Notes under the pieces: model-generated
The model's database searches: none
What the model saw: only the letters and a program-made list of their open reading frames with translations
What the model was told of the DNA's origin: nothing
Position numbers and translations under genes: made by a program
In this document: positions 43,199 to 52,055 of the stretch, in pieces
Numbering within the stretch: position 1 is the first letter of the stretch
Layout of the letters: each line of letters starts with the position of its first letter
Assembly (NCBI GenBank): GCA_963677755.1
Contig: OY782506.1
Span: 1,860,001 to 1,924,000, forward strand
Length of the DNA stretch: 64,000 bases
From: JAIOSF01 sp963677755
Lineage (GTDB): Bacteria; Campylobacterota; Campylobacteria; Campylobacterales; Arcobacteraceae
Direction: 5' to 3'

Positions 43199-45229
43199 AT
43201 GCCCTTATCAAACCTAAATCAAGAACAACTTTCTTCTGCCACATGTACTATTGGACATAACCTAACAATAGCTAGTGCAGGAACGGGTAAAACTTCTACA
43301 ATAGTAGGACGCATTGGTCATCTTCTCCATAATGGCACAAAGCCTTCTCAAATACTTCTCTTAACTTTCACTAATAAAGCTGCTGCTGAAATGATTAGTA
43401 GAGTTGCAAATTTTTTCGACGAAACAATTGCTAAAGATATAGTATCGGGAACATTTCACAGTGTAAGTTACAAATTGTTAAAAAAACATGAAAAAAACAT
43501 CACTCTTAAACAACCAAATGAATTAAAAACGCTCTTTAAATCTATCTATGAAAAAAGGGTATTTGTAGACCAAGATGATGTAAAACCATATGATGGTGGT
43601 TATTTATATGATATGTATAGTTTATACCTCAATAGTAGTTATGGGGAAGATTTTGAAACATGGATTGGAAATAAAAATGGCGACCAAAAAAAATATACCC
43701 TTATTTATCAAGATGTGGTTGATGAATTTAATCGTTTAAAAAAAGAGTATGGATATGTAAATTTTGATGATTTACTTTTAGAGATGTTAGAACTACAAAA
43801 AGAAAATGAATTCAATTTTCGTGAGATACTAGTGGATGAATATCAAGATACAAATCCTCTACAAGGGAAAATATTAGATGGATTTAAACCTCAAAGTTTA
43901 TTTTGCGTAGGAGATTATGATCAAAGTATATATGCTTTTAATGGAAGTGATATTAATATTATCTCCTCTTTTGATGAGAGATATCCAAATGCTTCTATTT
44001 ACACACTCAACAAAAACTACCGATCAACTGCAAATATTTTAAATCTAGCAAATAGAGTTATAGAACACAATCCCAGAATTTATGAAAAATCTCTACAGGT
44101 TGTACGAAATCCGCCAAATCAACATTCGCCTCAACTTTTAAAATTTGATGAACTCTATATTCAATATGAATTTATCTCAAAGCAGATACTCAAAAGCACA
44201 AATGCAAAAGAAGATATAGCAATTATATATAGAAACAACTCAAGTGCTGATGGTATTGAAGCTAACTTACGAGATATGGGAATTGATTGTAAAAGAAAAG
44301 GTGGACATAGTTTTTTTGATTCACGAGAGATAAAAGTAATACTTGACCTTATCGTTTTAATAGTTAAACAAAATGATATGATGGCTTTTATACATTTAGT
44401 CGAATATGGTAAAAACATTGGAAAAGCAATAGCTAAAGATATTTTTGAAGCACTGTTGAGAATAGGTCATGGAAATATTTTTCACGGTCTTTTAAATCCA
44501 GACAATACTATTATCAAACCATATAAAAGTACAAAAACGACAAATGTTCAGCTTGGACTTTTTGATGATTTTATAGAGATGGGAAGTACTGCAAAGTTTA
44601 AAGATTTAGGTTGGGAAACAAAATTTTTAAATAATTCTATTTTAAAACATCCAAAACTCACTTTAGAAGGTGGAATATTTTTATATGATTTTTACTGTTT
44701 ACTTAAAGAGTTAAAAAGGATACAAAATCCAAATAATATGATTAAACACATCCAAGAACATAAGTTTTTTAAAACAGTTTTAGATACTATTACAACAGCT
44801 CGTGCAAAACAAAAAGATGGAACTATCAATGAAACACTCAAACAAAGTGCTTCATTTAAAGCAAATAGACGAGTAGAAACACTAAAGCAACTTTCAAGTC
44901 GCCATAAGAATCTAAATAACTTCATCAATGCGATGATACTAGGTGGAGGGGAGATGAGTGAAGGTGGTGGTGTAAACTTACTCTCAGTTCATGCAAGTAA
45001 AGGTTTAGAGTTCAAAGAGGTGTATGTAGTTGACTTAATGGATGGAAGATTTCCAAATAGAACTTTGATGAGTAAAGGTGGAAGTTTAGAAGAAGAACGA
45101 CGGCTTTTTTATGTTGCAGTTACAAGAGCAAAAGATATTTTATATTTAAGTTATGCAACTTACGATAGAATAAAGAAATTAGATTTTATACATAGTCCAT
45201 TTTTAGTAGAAGCTGGATTGGTACAATAA
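43199..45229 (+). CDS. UvrD/Rep-family ATP-dependent DNA helicase
   Basis: A 676-residue superfamily 1 helicase. Motif I is IASAGTGKTSTIVGRIG, Ia LLLTFTNKAAAEMI, II LVDEYQDTNPLQ, III CVGDYDQSIYAFNGSD, IV NYRST, V VHASKGLEFKEVYVV and VI RRLFYVAVTRAKD. It unwinds DNA 3' to 5' in repair or replication restart; which subfamily (UvrD, Rep or PcrA) is not certain. Confidence 0.94.
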   Translation: MPLSNLNQEQLSSATCTIGHNLTIASAGTGKTSTIVGRIGHLLHNGTKPSQILLLTFTNKAAAEMISRVANFFDETIAKDIVSGTFHSVSYKLLKKHEKNITLKQPNELKTLFKSIYEKRVFVDQDDVKPYDGGYLYDMYSLYLNSSYGEDFETWIGNKNGDQKKYTLIYQDVVDEFNRLKKEYGYVNFDDLLLEMLELQKENEFNFREILVDEYQDTNPLQGKILDGFKPQSLFCVGDYDQSIYAFNGSDINIISSFDERYPNASIYTLNKNYRSTANILNLANRVIEHNPRIYEKSLQVVRNPPNQHSPQLLKFDELYIQYEFISKQILKSTNAKEDIAIIYRNNSSADGIEANLRDMGIDCKRKGGHSFFDSREIKVILDLIVLIVKQNDMMAFIHLVEYGKNIGKAIAKDIFEALLRIGHGNIFHGLLNPDNTIIKPYKSTKTTNVQLGLFDDFIEMGSTAKFKDLGWETKFLNNSILKHPKLTLEGGIFLYDFYCLLKELKRIQNPNNMIKHIQEHKFFKTVLDTITTARAKQKDGTINETLKQSASFKANRRVETLKQLSSRHKNLNNFINAMILGGGEMSEGGGVNLLSVHASKGLEFKEVYVVDLMDGRFPNRTLMSKGGSLEEERRLFYVAVTRAKDILYLSYATYDRIKKLDFIHSPFLVEAGLVQ

Positions 45230-45263
45230 ATGTTATATATCATGTTAGAAATAAAGGTTTCAA

Positions 45264-45755
45264 ATGTTTGAAAATTTAAAATTTAAAATTATCTCCTATA
45301 TATATAAGGTTTCAAAACAACCTATAAAACTAGATAAACTTTTAGATGCAAATTTATTGTTTCATGAAGGGATGAAACTTGATGGTACAAAACTAGGATT
45401 TAGACTCAGAGTTGGTCGAGCATATATTGTATTTCTGCTTCTGGCACACCTTGTTATTATACCACTTGCTGCCATTGCTCATGAATTATTTAAAGTACTT
45501 GATTGTCATGCTTCAATTATATTAGCTATATTTTTTACTGCATTATTATTTGGTCTTTTTAATTTCTTTAAAGAGTGGACAAGAGATTGTGTAACGAAAC
45601 AGCGAATAAAACAAATGTGGAGTTTGCATTTTCCACATTTTCCATTTGATGAATTCAATACTGAGGTGGCTGATATTTATGAACAAGCTTTAAAAGAAGA
45701 GGTTAAACACGCTGACCTTGAACGATATATTTTAGATAAATTATCTTCGAAATAA
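45264..45755 (+). CDS. Hypothetical membrane protein
   Basis: A 163-residue protein with two central hydrophobic helices (about 54-75 and 86-105) flanked by soluble ends, the C-terminus being a helical region with many charged residues (EQALKEEVKHADLERYI). I do not recognise a family. It starts 35 bases after the helicase and is followed after 14 bases by the diguanylate cyclase gene. Confidence 0.78.
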   Translation: MFENLKFKIISYIYKVSKQPIKLDKLLDANLLFHEGMKLDGTKLGFRLRVGRAYIVFLLLAHLVIIPLAAIAHELFKVLDCHASIILAIFFTALLFGLFNFFKEWTRDCVTKQRIKQMWSLHFPHFPFDEFNTEVADIYEQALKEEVKHADLERYILDKLSSK

Positions 45756-45769
45756 AGAGGTATTAACTA

Positions 45770-46930
45770 GTGGAACATGCTACGCAGATTATAAAAGAAA
45801 CATTAATAGCTCTTAAAAAGAAAAGTTTAGATGCTACTCCGAAAAACTATTCTCATGAATTTTTTATACAAGCAAAAAAATTTAATGTTATTTTAGAGGA
45901 GCATCAATCTTCTAGTATTAACGAAGAAAAATTAAATATATTTATTAATGATTTAGGTGAAATACTTACCCCCTCTATTGACTATACTATTAAAGAAGAG
46001 ATTGAAGAATTTATTTCAGATATATCAAAAAAACCAGAAAATTTATTTGAAATAAATGCTATCAACTCTATAAAAACTATTACTTCAAAAAGGGTAGAAA
46101 AAGATAGACAAGTTGTAAAAAATAAGACGAATGATATTATAAAACTTACACAACTTTTATCAAAACAATATCAAAAGATGATTTTGACTAGTGATAACTC
46201 ATCACATACATTTTTAGATATCAAAGAGGAGATTGAAGAACTAAACATATCAAAGTCTTCTTCTAGAGAACTTGGCACTCTTCAAGTAAAACTCATTGAT
46301 ACAATATATGACCTTGAAAAAGCTGTGGAAAACCATAGATATTCACTTCTACAAGAAAAAGAAAACCTTGAAGAGATAGAAGAGAAATGTGTTGCACTTC
46401 AAGAACAACTTAAAGTTGCACAAAATGAAAAAAATATTGATTATTTAACAAATATATACAATAGAAGAGCCTTTGATATAGAACTAGAAAAAATAGAAAA
46501 AAAGTACAATATTTTTAATAGTAACTATGCCATTGCACTTTACGATATAGATCATTTCAAAAAAATCAATGATGAATATGGTCACGAATGTGGAGATAAT
46601 GTATTAAAAACATTTGCAACTCTTTTAGATAAACTTAGCCGAGATATGGATATTTTAGCTAGATATGGTGGAGAAGAGTTTATAATCATTTTAAACTATA
46701 ATGATACAGATGAGATAAATAAATATATTAAAAGAATCAAAGAGCTTATAGAACATCGAGAATTTAAATACAAAAATCATACTATTGATGTAAAATTTAG
46801 TGGAGGAATTGCTTTTAGAAAAGACAACATATCTCCACTTGAAACTATAAATAAAGCTGATCAGCTTTTATATGAAGCAAAAAACCAAGGAAGAGATAAA
46901 GTTATCCTCCAAAATGGTAGTATAGTTTAA
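45770..46930 (+). CDS. GGDEF diguanylate cyclase
   Basis: A 386-residue protein with a long helical N-terminal region (to about residue 215, much of it coiled coil) and a C-terminal GGDEF domain with DYLTNIYNRRAFD, YDIDHFKKINDEYGHECGD and ARYGGEEFIII. The active-site motif is intact (GGEEF), and RDMD five residues earlier matches the inhibitory RxxD site, so product feedback is expected. No transmembrane segment. It probably makes c-di-GMP in the cytoplasm. GTG start. Confidence 0.92.
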   Translation: MEHATQIIKETLIALKKKSLDATPKNYSHEFFIQAKKFNVILEEHQSSSINEEKLNIFINDLGEILTPSIDYTIKEEIEEFISDISKKPENLFEINAINSIKTITSKRVEKDRQVVKNKTNDIIKLTQLLSKQYQKMILTSDNSSHTFLDIKEEIEELNISKSSSRELGTLQVKLIDTIYDLEKAVENHRYSLLQEKENLEEIEEKCVALQEQLKVAQNEKNIDYLTNIYNRRAFDIELEKIEKKYNIFNSNYAIALYDIDHFKKINDEYGHECGDNVLKTFATLLDKLSRDMDILARYGGEEFIIILNYNDTDEINKYIKRIKELIEHREFKYKNHTIDVKFSGGIAFRKDNISPLETINKADQLLYEAKNQGRDKVILQNGSIV

Positions 46931-46960
46931 AATATATAAATAATAAAGGGACAATAGTAT

Positions 46961-47221
46961 ATGAATTCATTTGAAGATATCAAAATAGCAGTATCATATA
47001 GTTACAACTCAATGACTTGGATAACTTGGCTTGTACTTGTATTTGGCGTACTAAAAACAATACAAGCTTTCAATAAAGCGTATAGTGAGCATGATAGTTA
47101 TGCAGAGATGAAAGAAAGTAGTGATAAAAGTGCTATCACTCAATTTTATTATGGGGTTATAATTGCTTTTTTATGTGTAATAATATTCTTTTTACCATAT
47201 TTTATAAACTACAATAGTTAA
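46961..47221 (+). CDS. Small two-helix membrane protein, possible toxin partner of the next gene
   Basis: An 86-residue protein with a first hydrophobic stretch (MTWITWLVLVFGVL) and a second near the C-terminus (YYGVIIAFLCVIIFFLPYF), separated by a short charged loop. No family is recognised. The next gene, 18 bases downstream, is Panacea/SocA-like, and in that antitoxin group small membrane-acting proteins are among the known toxins; the pairing here is inference. Confidence 0.7.
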   Translation: MNSFEDIKIAVSYSYNSMTWITWLVLVFGVLKTIQAFNKAYSEHDSYAEMKESSDKSAITQFYYGVIIAFLCVIIFFLPYFINYNS

Positions 47222-47239
47222 AAAGGGAGAAATAAAATT

Positions 47240-47728
47240 ATGGATATAACCAAAGTAGCTAACTTCATACTCTATATGATAGAAAACAAAGTATTACATA
47301 TCAATGATAAAAAACTCTCAATTTTACTTTTTTTAATAGATTTTAAATCTTTACAAGAAAATGGTGTAAAAATATTTGGAGAAGAATATATCAAAGCACC
47401 TAGAAATCCTGAACCAAAAGTTCTTACAGAGCTTTTTGAAATCATAGCAAACCAAGAAGATCTAGAAGAAGATGATGAAAGACTTTATCTCATCCAAGAA
47501 TTACTTGACTTTATAGATATAGAGATAGTAAAAAAACACAACTTTATCGAACTACAATTTATAAAATGTGAAGAAGATTTTGATAGTTCTCTATTAACAA
47601 AAAAAGAGATAATGCTTATTGATACAGTTTTAGAAAAGTACAAAGACAGCTCAATTAGAAATATCGCAAACGCTTGTTTTAAAATAGATAAAGTTAGAGA
47701 AACTGCTAAGGGTGAGATTATAATTTAA
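47240..47728 (+). CDS. Panacea/SocA-like (DUF4065) protein, candidate antitoxin
   Basis: A 162-residue soluble protein. ITKVANFILYMIENKVLHIN, KLSILLFLIDFKSL, FGEEYIKAPRNPEPKVL and the C-terminal LLTKKEIMLIDTVLEKYKDSS follow the order of the DUF4065/Panacea fold, with the typical aromatic positions weaker than usual. Panacea domains act as antitoxins or adaptors. It lies downstream of a small membrane protein. No other toxin-antitoxin gene is nearby. The family call is by eye. Confidence 0.58.
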   Translation: MDITKVANFILYMIENKVLHINDKKLSILLFLIDFKSLQENGVKIFGEEYIKAPRNPEPKVLTELFEIIANQEDLEEDDERLYLIQELLDFIDIEIVKKHNFIELQFIKCEEDFDSSLLTKKEIMLIDTVLEKYKDSSIRNIANACFKIDKVRETAKGEIII

Positions 47729-47778
47729 AATAAAAAAATAATATCTAAAAGAGATTTAGAATAGTCTATTTTTTTAAA

Positions 47779-47861
47779 GTTCAAGGCGAGAGTAAAATTT
47801 GTGAAAGGAGCTTACAATAAGTAAGTGACTTGAATAAATTTTGCGAATAGCGCAGAAATTT
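47779..47861. repeat. Intergenic hairpin element, copy B
   Basis: An ~83-nt imperfect dyad. The centre CTTAC-AATAA-GTAAG (47811-47825) is flanked by AAAATTT (47794-47800) and AAATTTT (47836-47842). It starts TTCAAGGCGAGAG and ends GCGCAGAA, the same plan as copy A at 35708. A terminator follows directly. Confidence 0.55.
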
Positions 47862-47863
47862 AG

Positions 47864-47891
47864 AAAAAGAGGCTGTTATAAACCTCTTTTT
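47864..47891. terminator. Bidirectional terminator downstream of guaB
   Basis: AAAAAGAGG and CCTCTTTTT pair around a ten-base loop, giving a T-run on both strands. It lies 5 bases beyond the guaB stop. Confidence 0.85.
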
Positions 47892-47896
47892 ACTTT

Positions 47897-49342
47897 TTAG
47901 ATGTGGTAGTTAGGTGCTTCGTTAGTAATTGTCACATCATGTACATGAGACTCTTTAAGTCCTGCACTTGTAATCTCAACAAACTCAGCCTTTGCATGAA
48001 ATGTTGGAATATCTTTACTTCCTAAGTAACCCATAGAACTTCTTAAACCACCAATAAATTGATGGATAATTTCAGCCATGAATCCTTTGTAAGGAACCAT
48101 TCCCTCAATACCTTCTGGTACAAGTTTATCAGCAGCAGTTCCTTCTTGGAAGTATCTATCAGTACTTCCTTTTGACATAGCTCCAATACTTCCCATACCT
48201 CTGTATGATTTGAATTTTCTACCATGAGATAAGATAACTTCCCCTGGAGATTCTTCAGTACCAGCTAAGGCACTTCCCATCATAACAGTTCCAGCTCCAA
48301 CTGCAAGTGCTTTTGCAACATCACCTGAGTATTTTATACCACCATCAGCAATAACAGGTACTCCATATTTTGCACCCATTGCAGCACACTCATCTATAGC
48401 TGATATTTGAGGAACACCAACACCTGCAACAATTCTTGTTGTACAAATTGATCCAGGTCCAATTCCTACTTTAACAGCATCTGCTCCACATTTGATCAAA
48501 TCTTCTGTAGCTTCAGCAGTTGCAACATTTCCAGCTATAACATCCACATCAAGTGCATCTTTGATAGCTTTTACTGTATCTAAAATACCTTTTGAATGCC
48601 CATGAGCAGAATCAAGTACAAGTACATCAACACCAGCTTCAACTAACGCTTCTGCTCTATCCATTTGTCCAACACCAATAGCAGCACCAACAAGTAATCT
48701 CCCATGTTCATCTTTGATAGCATTTGGATATTCTATTACTTTATTTATATCTTTAATTGTAATAAGACCTTTTAGTGTACCATCTTCATTTATTATAGGT
48801 AATTTTTCTATTTTATTTTGGTGCATAACTTCAGCAGCTTCTTGTAAAGTTGTCCCTTTTTTACCAGTAATAAGTGGCATTTTAGTCATAATATCACCAC
48901 AAAGTTGAGAAAAATCTTTGATAAATCGCATATCTCTATTTGTTAAAATACCTACTAGGATATTATTTTTATCTACAACTGGAACTCCTGAAATTTTAAA
49001 CTCATTCATAAGGTTTTCAGCATCTTGAAGTGTTTGTTCTGGATTTACAGAGATAGGATCAATTATCATACCACTTGTACTTTTTTTCACTTTTAATACT
49101 TGTAAAGCTTGTGTTTTAATATCCATATTTTTATGAATTATACCAATTCCCCCAAGTCTTGCCATTGCAATAGCTGCTTGATACTCAGTAACTGTGTCCA
49201 TTGCAGCACTTACAAAAGGGATGTTTAAAGATATGTTTTTTGTTAGTTTTGTTTTTAAACTAACCTCTTTTGGTAAAACTTCAGATTTTGCAGGTACTAA
49301 TAGTACATCTTCAAATGTTAATGCTCTTTTTCTTATTCTCAT
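47897..49342 (-). CDS. guaB: IMP dehydrogenase
   Basis: A 481-residue enzyme that oxidises IMP to XMP, the committed step to guanine nucleotides. It has the TIM-barrel core interrupted by two CBS domains (about residues 90-205), the catalytic loop GIGPGSICTTRIVAGVG with the nucleophilic cysteine, and YRGMGSIGAMSKGS with the flap further on. It lies 13 bases after gatA on the minus strand, so they are one transcript. Confidence 0.98.
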   Translation of the reverse strand: MRIRKRALTFEDVLLVPAKSEVLPKEVSLKTKLTKNISLNIPFVSAAMDTVTEYQAAIAMARLGGIGIIHKNMDIKTQALQVLKVKKSTSGMIIDPISVNPEQTLQDAENLMNEFKISGVPVVDKNNILVGILTNRDMRFIKDFSQLCGDIMTKMPLITGKKGTTLQEAAEVMHQNKIEKLPIINEDGTLKGLITIKDINKVIEYPNAIKDEHGRLLVGAAIGVGQMDRAEALVEAGVDVLVLDSAHGHSKGILDTVKAIKDALDVDVIAGNVATAEATEDLIKCGADAVKVGIGPGSICTTRIVAGVGVPQISAIDECAAMGAKYGVPVIADGGIKYSGDVAKALAVGAGTVMMGSALAGTEESPGEVILSHGRKFKSYRGMGSIGAMSKGSTDRYFQEGTAADKLVPEGIEGMVPYKGFMAEIIHQFIGGLRSSMGYLGSKDIPTFHAKAEFVEITSAGLKESHVHDVTITNEAPNYHI

Positions 49343-49355
49343 TTTGTATCCCTTT

Positions 49356-50720
49356 CTATTTTATATAGTTAATATTTTGCTCTAAACTTAAAGCACCGTC
49401 AAATAAAATTTGTTCATCATATGCATTTGCAATGAGTTGTAACCCTATAGGCATCCCATCACTATCTTTTGAAACTGGAACTGAAATAGCAGGAAGTCCA
49501 GCTAAGTTCACAGAAATTGTATATATATCACTTAAATACATCTCCAACGAACTAGTAAATGCACCAAATTTTGGAGCAGTTGTAGGTGCAACTGGATTTA
49601 AAATCAAATCTGCATCATCAAAAATTTTATTGAACTCATCTTTGATTAGGTGTCTTACTTTTTGTGCTTTGATATAATACGCATCATAATACCCTGAACT
49701 TAATACAAAAGAACCTAACATAATTCTCTTTTGTACCTCTTCTCCAAAACCTTCTGTTTTTGTTTTAGTATATGTGTCTTTTAGATTTGTAGCATCTACC
49801 CTATTCCCATATCTTATACCATCATATCTACTTAAGTTTGCACTTGCTTCTGCCGTTGCAACTATATAATAAGACGAAAGAATATTTTTAGTATCCATCA
49901 TTCTTTTATGTACTATTGTATGTCCTGCATCTTCAAGTGTTTTGATAGACTTATTCATAGCCTCTTTTATTTCATCACTTGCTTCTTCGATAAAATTATC
50001 TATTACTGCAATTGTAAGTTTTTTTGAACTATCAAGATTTGGTGCAATAGGTGCATACTCTACATTTGCACTAGTAGAATCTTTTGGGTCATGTCCAGAG
50101 ATAATATCATATAAAATAGCAGCATCTTCAACATTTTGTGTGATTGGTCCACACTGATCAAGACTTGAACTATATGCAGCAATTCCATATCTACTTACCC
50201 GTCCATAAGTTGGTTTCATACCAACACAACCACAATAAGCAGCAGGTTGTCTTATACTTCCACCTGTATCTGTACCCAAAGCAGCTATAGCAAGTCCAGA
50301 TGCAACAGCAGCAGCAGAGCCACCACTACTTCCACCTGGTACTTTTGAGTTATCAACAGGATTTAAAGTTTTCCCATAACAACTCGTTTCTGTACTACTT
50401 CCCATGGCAAATTCATCCATATTTGCTCGTCCAAACGCACATAATCCATTTTTTTCTAAATTTTCAATGACAGTTGCATTGTAAGGAGCTATATAATTTT
50501 TTAAGATATTACTCCCACAAGTAAGCTCCCAACCTTTTACATTAATATTATCTTTTACAGCGATTGGAATTCCACTACTTGAACTTAGTATATCAGCTGA
50601 AGTAAACTGTTCAACATAAGCTCCTATTTGCTTGTTTTCCTCGATTGATTTTTTCAAATCTTCTTTGAGTGTTCTAATCTGTTTTTCATCTAAAGTTAAA
50701 GCTTCTTTTAAAGTGATCAA
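49356..50720 (-). CDS. gatA: Asp-tRNA(Asn)/Glu-tRNA(Gln) amidotransferase subunit A
   Basis: A 454-residue amidase that releases ammonia from glutamine for transamidation of misacylated tRNA. The Ser-cisSer-Lys triad is visible in IAVKDNINVKG, PGGSSGGSAAAVASGLA and LGTDTGGSIRQPAAYCG. Campylobacterota use this route for Gln-tRNA(Gln) and Asn-tRNA(Asn). It is the first gene of the gatA-guaB transcript. Confidence 0.98.
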   Translation of the reverse strand: MITLKEALTLDEKQIRTLKEDLKKSIEENKQIGAYVEQFTSADILSSSSGIPIAVKDNINVKGWELTCGSNILKNYIAPYNATVIENLEKNGLCAFGRANMDEFAMGSSTETSCYGKTLNPVDNSKVPGGSSGGSAAAVASGLAIAALGTDTGGSIRQPAAYCGCVGMKPTYGRVSRYGIAAYSSSLDQCGPITQNVEDAAILYDIISGHDPKDSTSANVEYAPIAPNLDSSKKLTIAVIDNFIEEASDEIKEAMNKSIKTLEDAGHTIVHKRMMDTKNILSSYYIVATAEASANLSRYDGIRYGNRVDATNLKDTYTKTKTEGFGEEVQKRIMLGSFVLSSGYYDAYYIKAQKVRHLIKDEFNKIFDDADLILNPVAPTTAPKFGAFTSSLEMYLSDIYTISVNLAGLPAISVPVSKDSDGMPIGLQLIANAYDEQILFDGALSLEQNINYIK

Positions 50721-50911
50721 ACTTACTCCTATGTAATTTTAGTTCTATCTATAATAATTGCGATTTTACCTAAAATTTACTATGAATCTCTTTAAACTAT
50801 GAATAAATAATTTAAGACAAATTAATAAATTTTGAAGATAATATGTCAAAATAAAATTAACAAAATGCAATATTTTTAACCAAAAACTTTTTTCTATGAT
50901 ATTATTCAATC

Positions 50912-51226
50912 ATGGAAAAATCAATAAAAATATTAGAAAATATTAGTCAAAAATGTTATAGTGATAGTACAGTTTATCAATTTAGTAAAAACCTTGATGT
51001 AAGTGACAAGTATAGAAAAGGAAGAGTAGATGCATCTAATTGGGTCAATGATATGGTGTATCATTATGTTCAAAAAGAGAAGAACTTTTTAAATGAATTT
51101 AAACAACATCTTCAAGACCAAAAAGATATAATATCAGTAATCAAAAATGGCGATTATAAAAATGGACTTTATGATCAATTACAAGAGGTGGAGGTAACTA
51201 TCGATGCTAGAATTATTACTCATTAG
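50912..51226 (+). CDS. Hypothetical protein, first gene of a small-gene cluster
   Basis: A 104-residue soluble helical protein with no recognised family. The central part DASNWVNDMVYHYVQKEKNFLNEFKQHL is strongly helical. A TATGAT -10 near 50895 lies only about 12 bases before the ATG, so the mRNA may be almost leaderless. It overlaps the next small gene by 23 bases, so the cluster is coupled. Nothing recognisable in its neighbours tells its role. Confidence 0.7.
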   Translation: MEKSIKILENISQKCYSDSTVYQFSKNLDVSDKYRKGRVDASNWVNDMVYHYVQKEKNFLNEFKQHLQDQKDIISVIKNGDYKNGLYDQLQEVEVTIDARIITH

Positions 51227-51332
51227 CCTTTTTTCAATAGTGCCTTTATATATAGCTTTTCAATATTTTAAAGAAAAAATAATCGAAAAAGAGAAAACAC
51301 CATTTCATAAAAGATTGAGAGTCGATAGGTAA
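51204..51332 (+). CDS. Small membrane protein (42 aa)
   Basis: Product MLELLLISLFSIVPLYIAF... has one N-terminal membrane helix (residues 2-20) and a charged tail rich in Lys and Arg ending RLRVDR. GGAGG lies 9 nt before the ATG. It overlaps the end of the preceding gene and precedes another small membrane protein gene by 6 bases. Confidence 0.65.
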   Translation: MLELLLISLFSIVPLYIAFQYFKEKIIEKEKTPFHKRLRVDR

Positions 51333-51338
51333 GTTACT

Positions 51339-51494
51339 ATGAAAATTCTTTTATTGCTTTTATATGCTATTGTTATGACTCTATCTATCTCGTTTGAGAT
51401 AGATACTCTATCTTTTCTTCTACTTTTCGTAGTGGCACCTATTGGAATCTATCTCTTTGTCAAAAAGATATTTCCAAAAAAAGAGGATTTATGA
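51339..51494 (+). CDS. Small membrane protein (51 aa)
   Basis: Two hydrophobic helices (residues 3-18 and 24-41) with the acidic FEIDT turn between and a basic tail KKIFPKKEDL. Its TGA overlaps the next ATG by four bases, which ties the cluster into one translated unit. No family recognised. Confidence 0.65.
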   Translation: MKILLLLLYAIVMTLSISFEIDTLSFLLLFVVAPIGIYLFVKKIFPKKEDL

Positions 51495-51604
51495 ATCTAA
51501 AAGAAAAGATTGATTATATCTACGATAACCATAGAGGTCATATCACCTGGACTCTTTTAGCATTGCAAGCTATTATCGTCTCTATTTACTCATATAACAA
51601 CTAA
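51491..51604 (+). CDS. Small membrane protein (37 aa)
   Basis: A cytoplasmic N-terminal segment (MNLKEKIDYIYDNHRGHITW) precedes one helix (residues 20-34). It is the last gene of the four-gene run 50912-51604 and is followed by an inverted-repeat region. Confidence 0.6.
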   Translation: MNLKEKIDYIYDNHRGHITWTLLALQAIIVSIYSYNN

Positions 51605-51612
51605 AAACTACC

Positions 51613-51655
51613 TACAATTTTGATACTTTAAATATTTTAGTTACAAAATTGTAAC
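51613..51655. promoter_or_regulatory. Inverted repeat region downstream of the small-gene cluster
   Basis: TACAATTTTG (51613-51622) and CAAAATTGTA (51644-51653) are 10-bp complementary arms 21 nt apart; the second arm is part of a palindrome GTTACAAAATTGTAAC (51640-51655). A T-rich tract follows. It may be a terminator or an operator. Confidence 0.35.
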
Positions 51656-51811
51656 ATTTATTTTTTCCATTAAACACTTAATCAATAAAGCAAAAAGGCT
51701 ATAAATACCTTATATAAAGCAGATATTATCTGTTCTTTTTCCTATCAAAACTATATGGCATACCTTTTGCAATTATCAATATATAACATTACAAAACATA
51801 AGGAGTTTACA

Positions 51812-51964
51812 ATGTATGAATGTCAAATAGTAGAAGTGGAAGATATAAATTTTTGTCACTATATAAACCATTATGAGGAAACTGAGCAAGATTATCTAAC
51901 TTATGAAGAAACTTTAGAATTCAATGAATTTACATCAGATTACAGTGAAGATGAAGTTTATTAA
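51812..51964 (+). CDS. Small highly acidic protein (50 aa), function unknown
   Basis: The ATG at 51812 follows AAGGAG (51800-51805). The product has 12 Glu and 4 Asp among 50 residues, no Lys or Arg and seven Tyr, so it is strongly negative at neutral pH. A longer reading from 51755 has no ribosome binding site and is not preferred. No family is recognised; such proteins can mimic nucleic acid, but there is no direct evidence. Confidence 0.65.
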   Translation: MYECQIVEVEDINFCHYINHYEETEQDYLTYEETLEFNEFTSDYSEDEVY

Positions 51965-52055
51965 TTATTTTATAAAAGTTGTTCTAATTTATCTTATCGT
52001 ATAAAAATTAAGGAAAAATTTTATATAGTTTCACAATTTTTAACTGTAGGTGAAT

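Noticed and set aside
51720..51732. Palindrome CAGATATTATCTG as a terminator
   Set aside because: Only a four- to six-base stem with a very small loop; too weak and no gene end close by.
51755..51811. Longer form of the acidic 50-residue protein
   Set aside because: The added 19 residues are not acidic, have no ribosome binding site, and an AAGGAG stands in front of the ATG at 51812.
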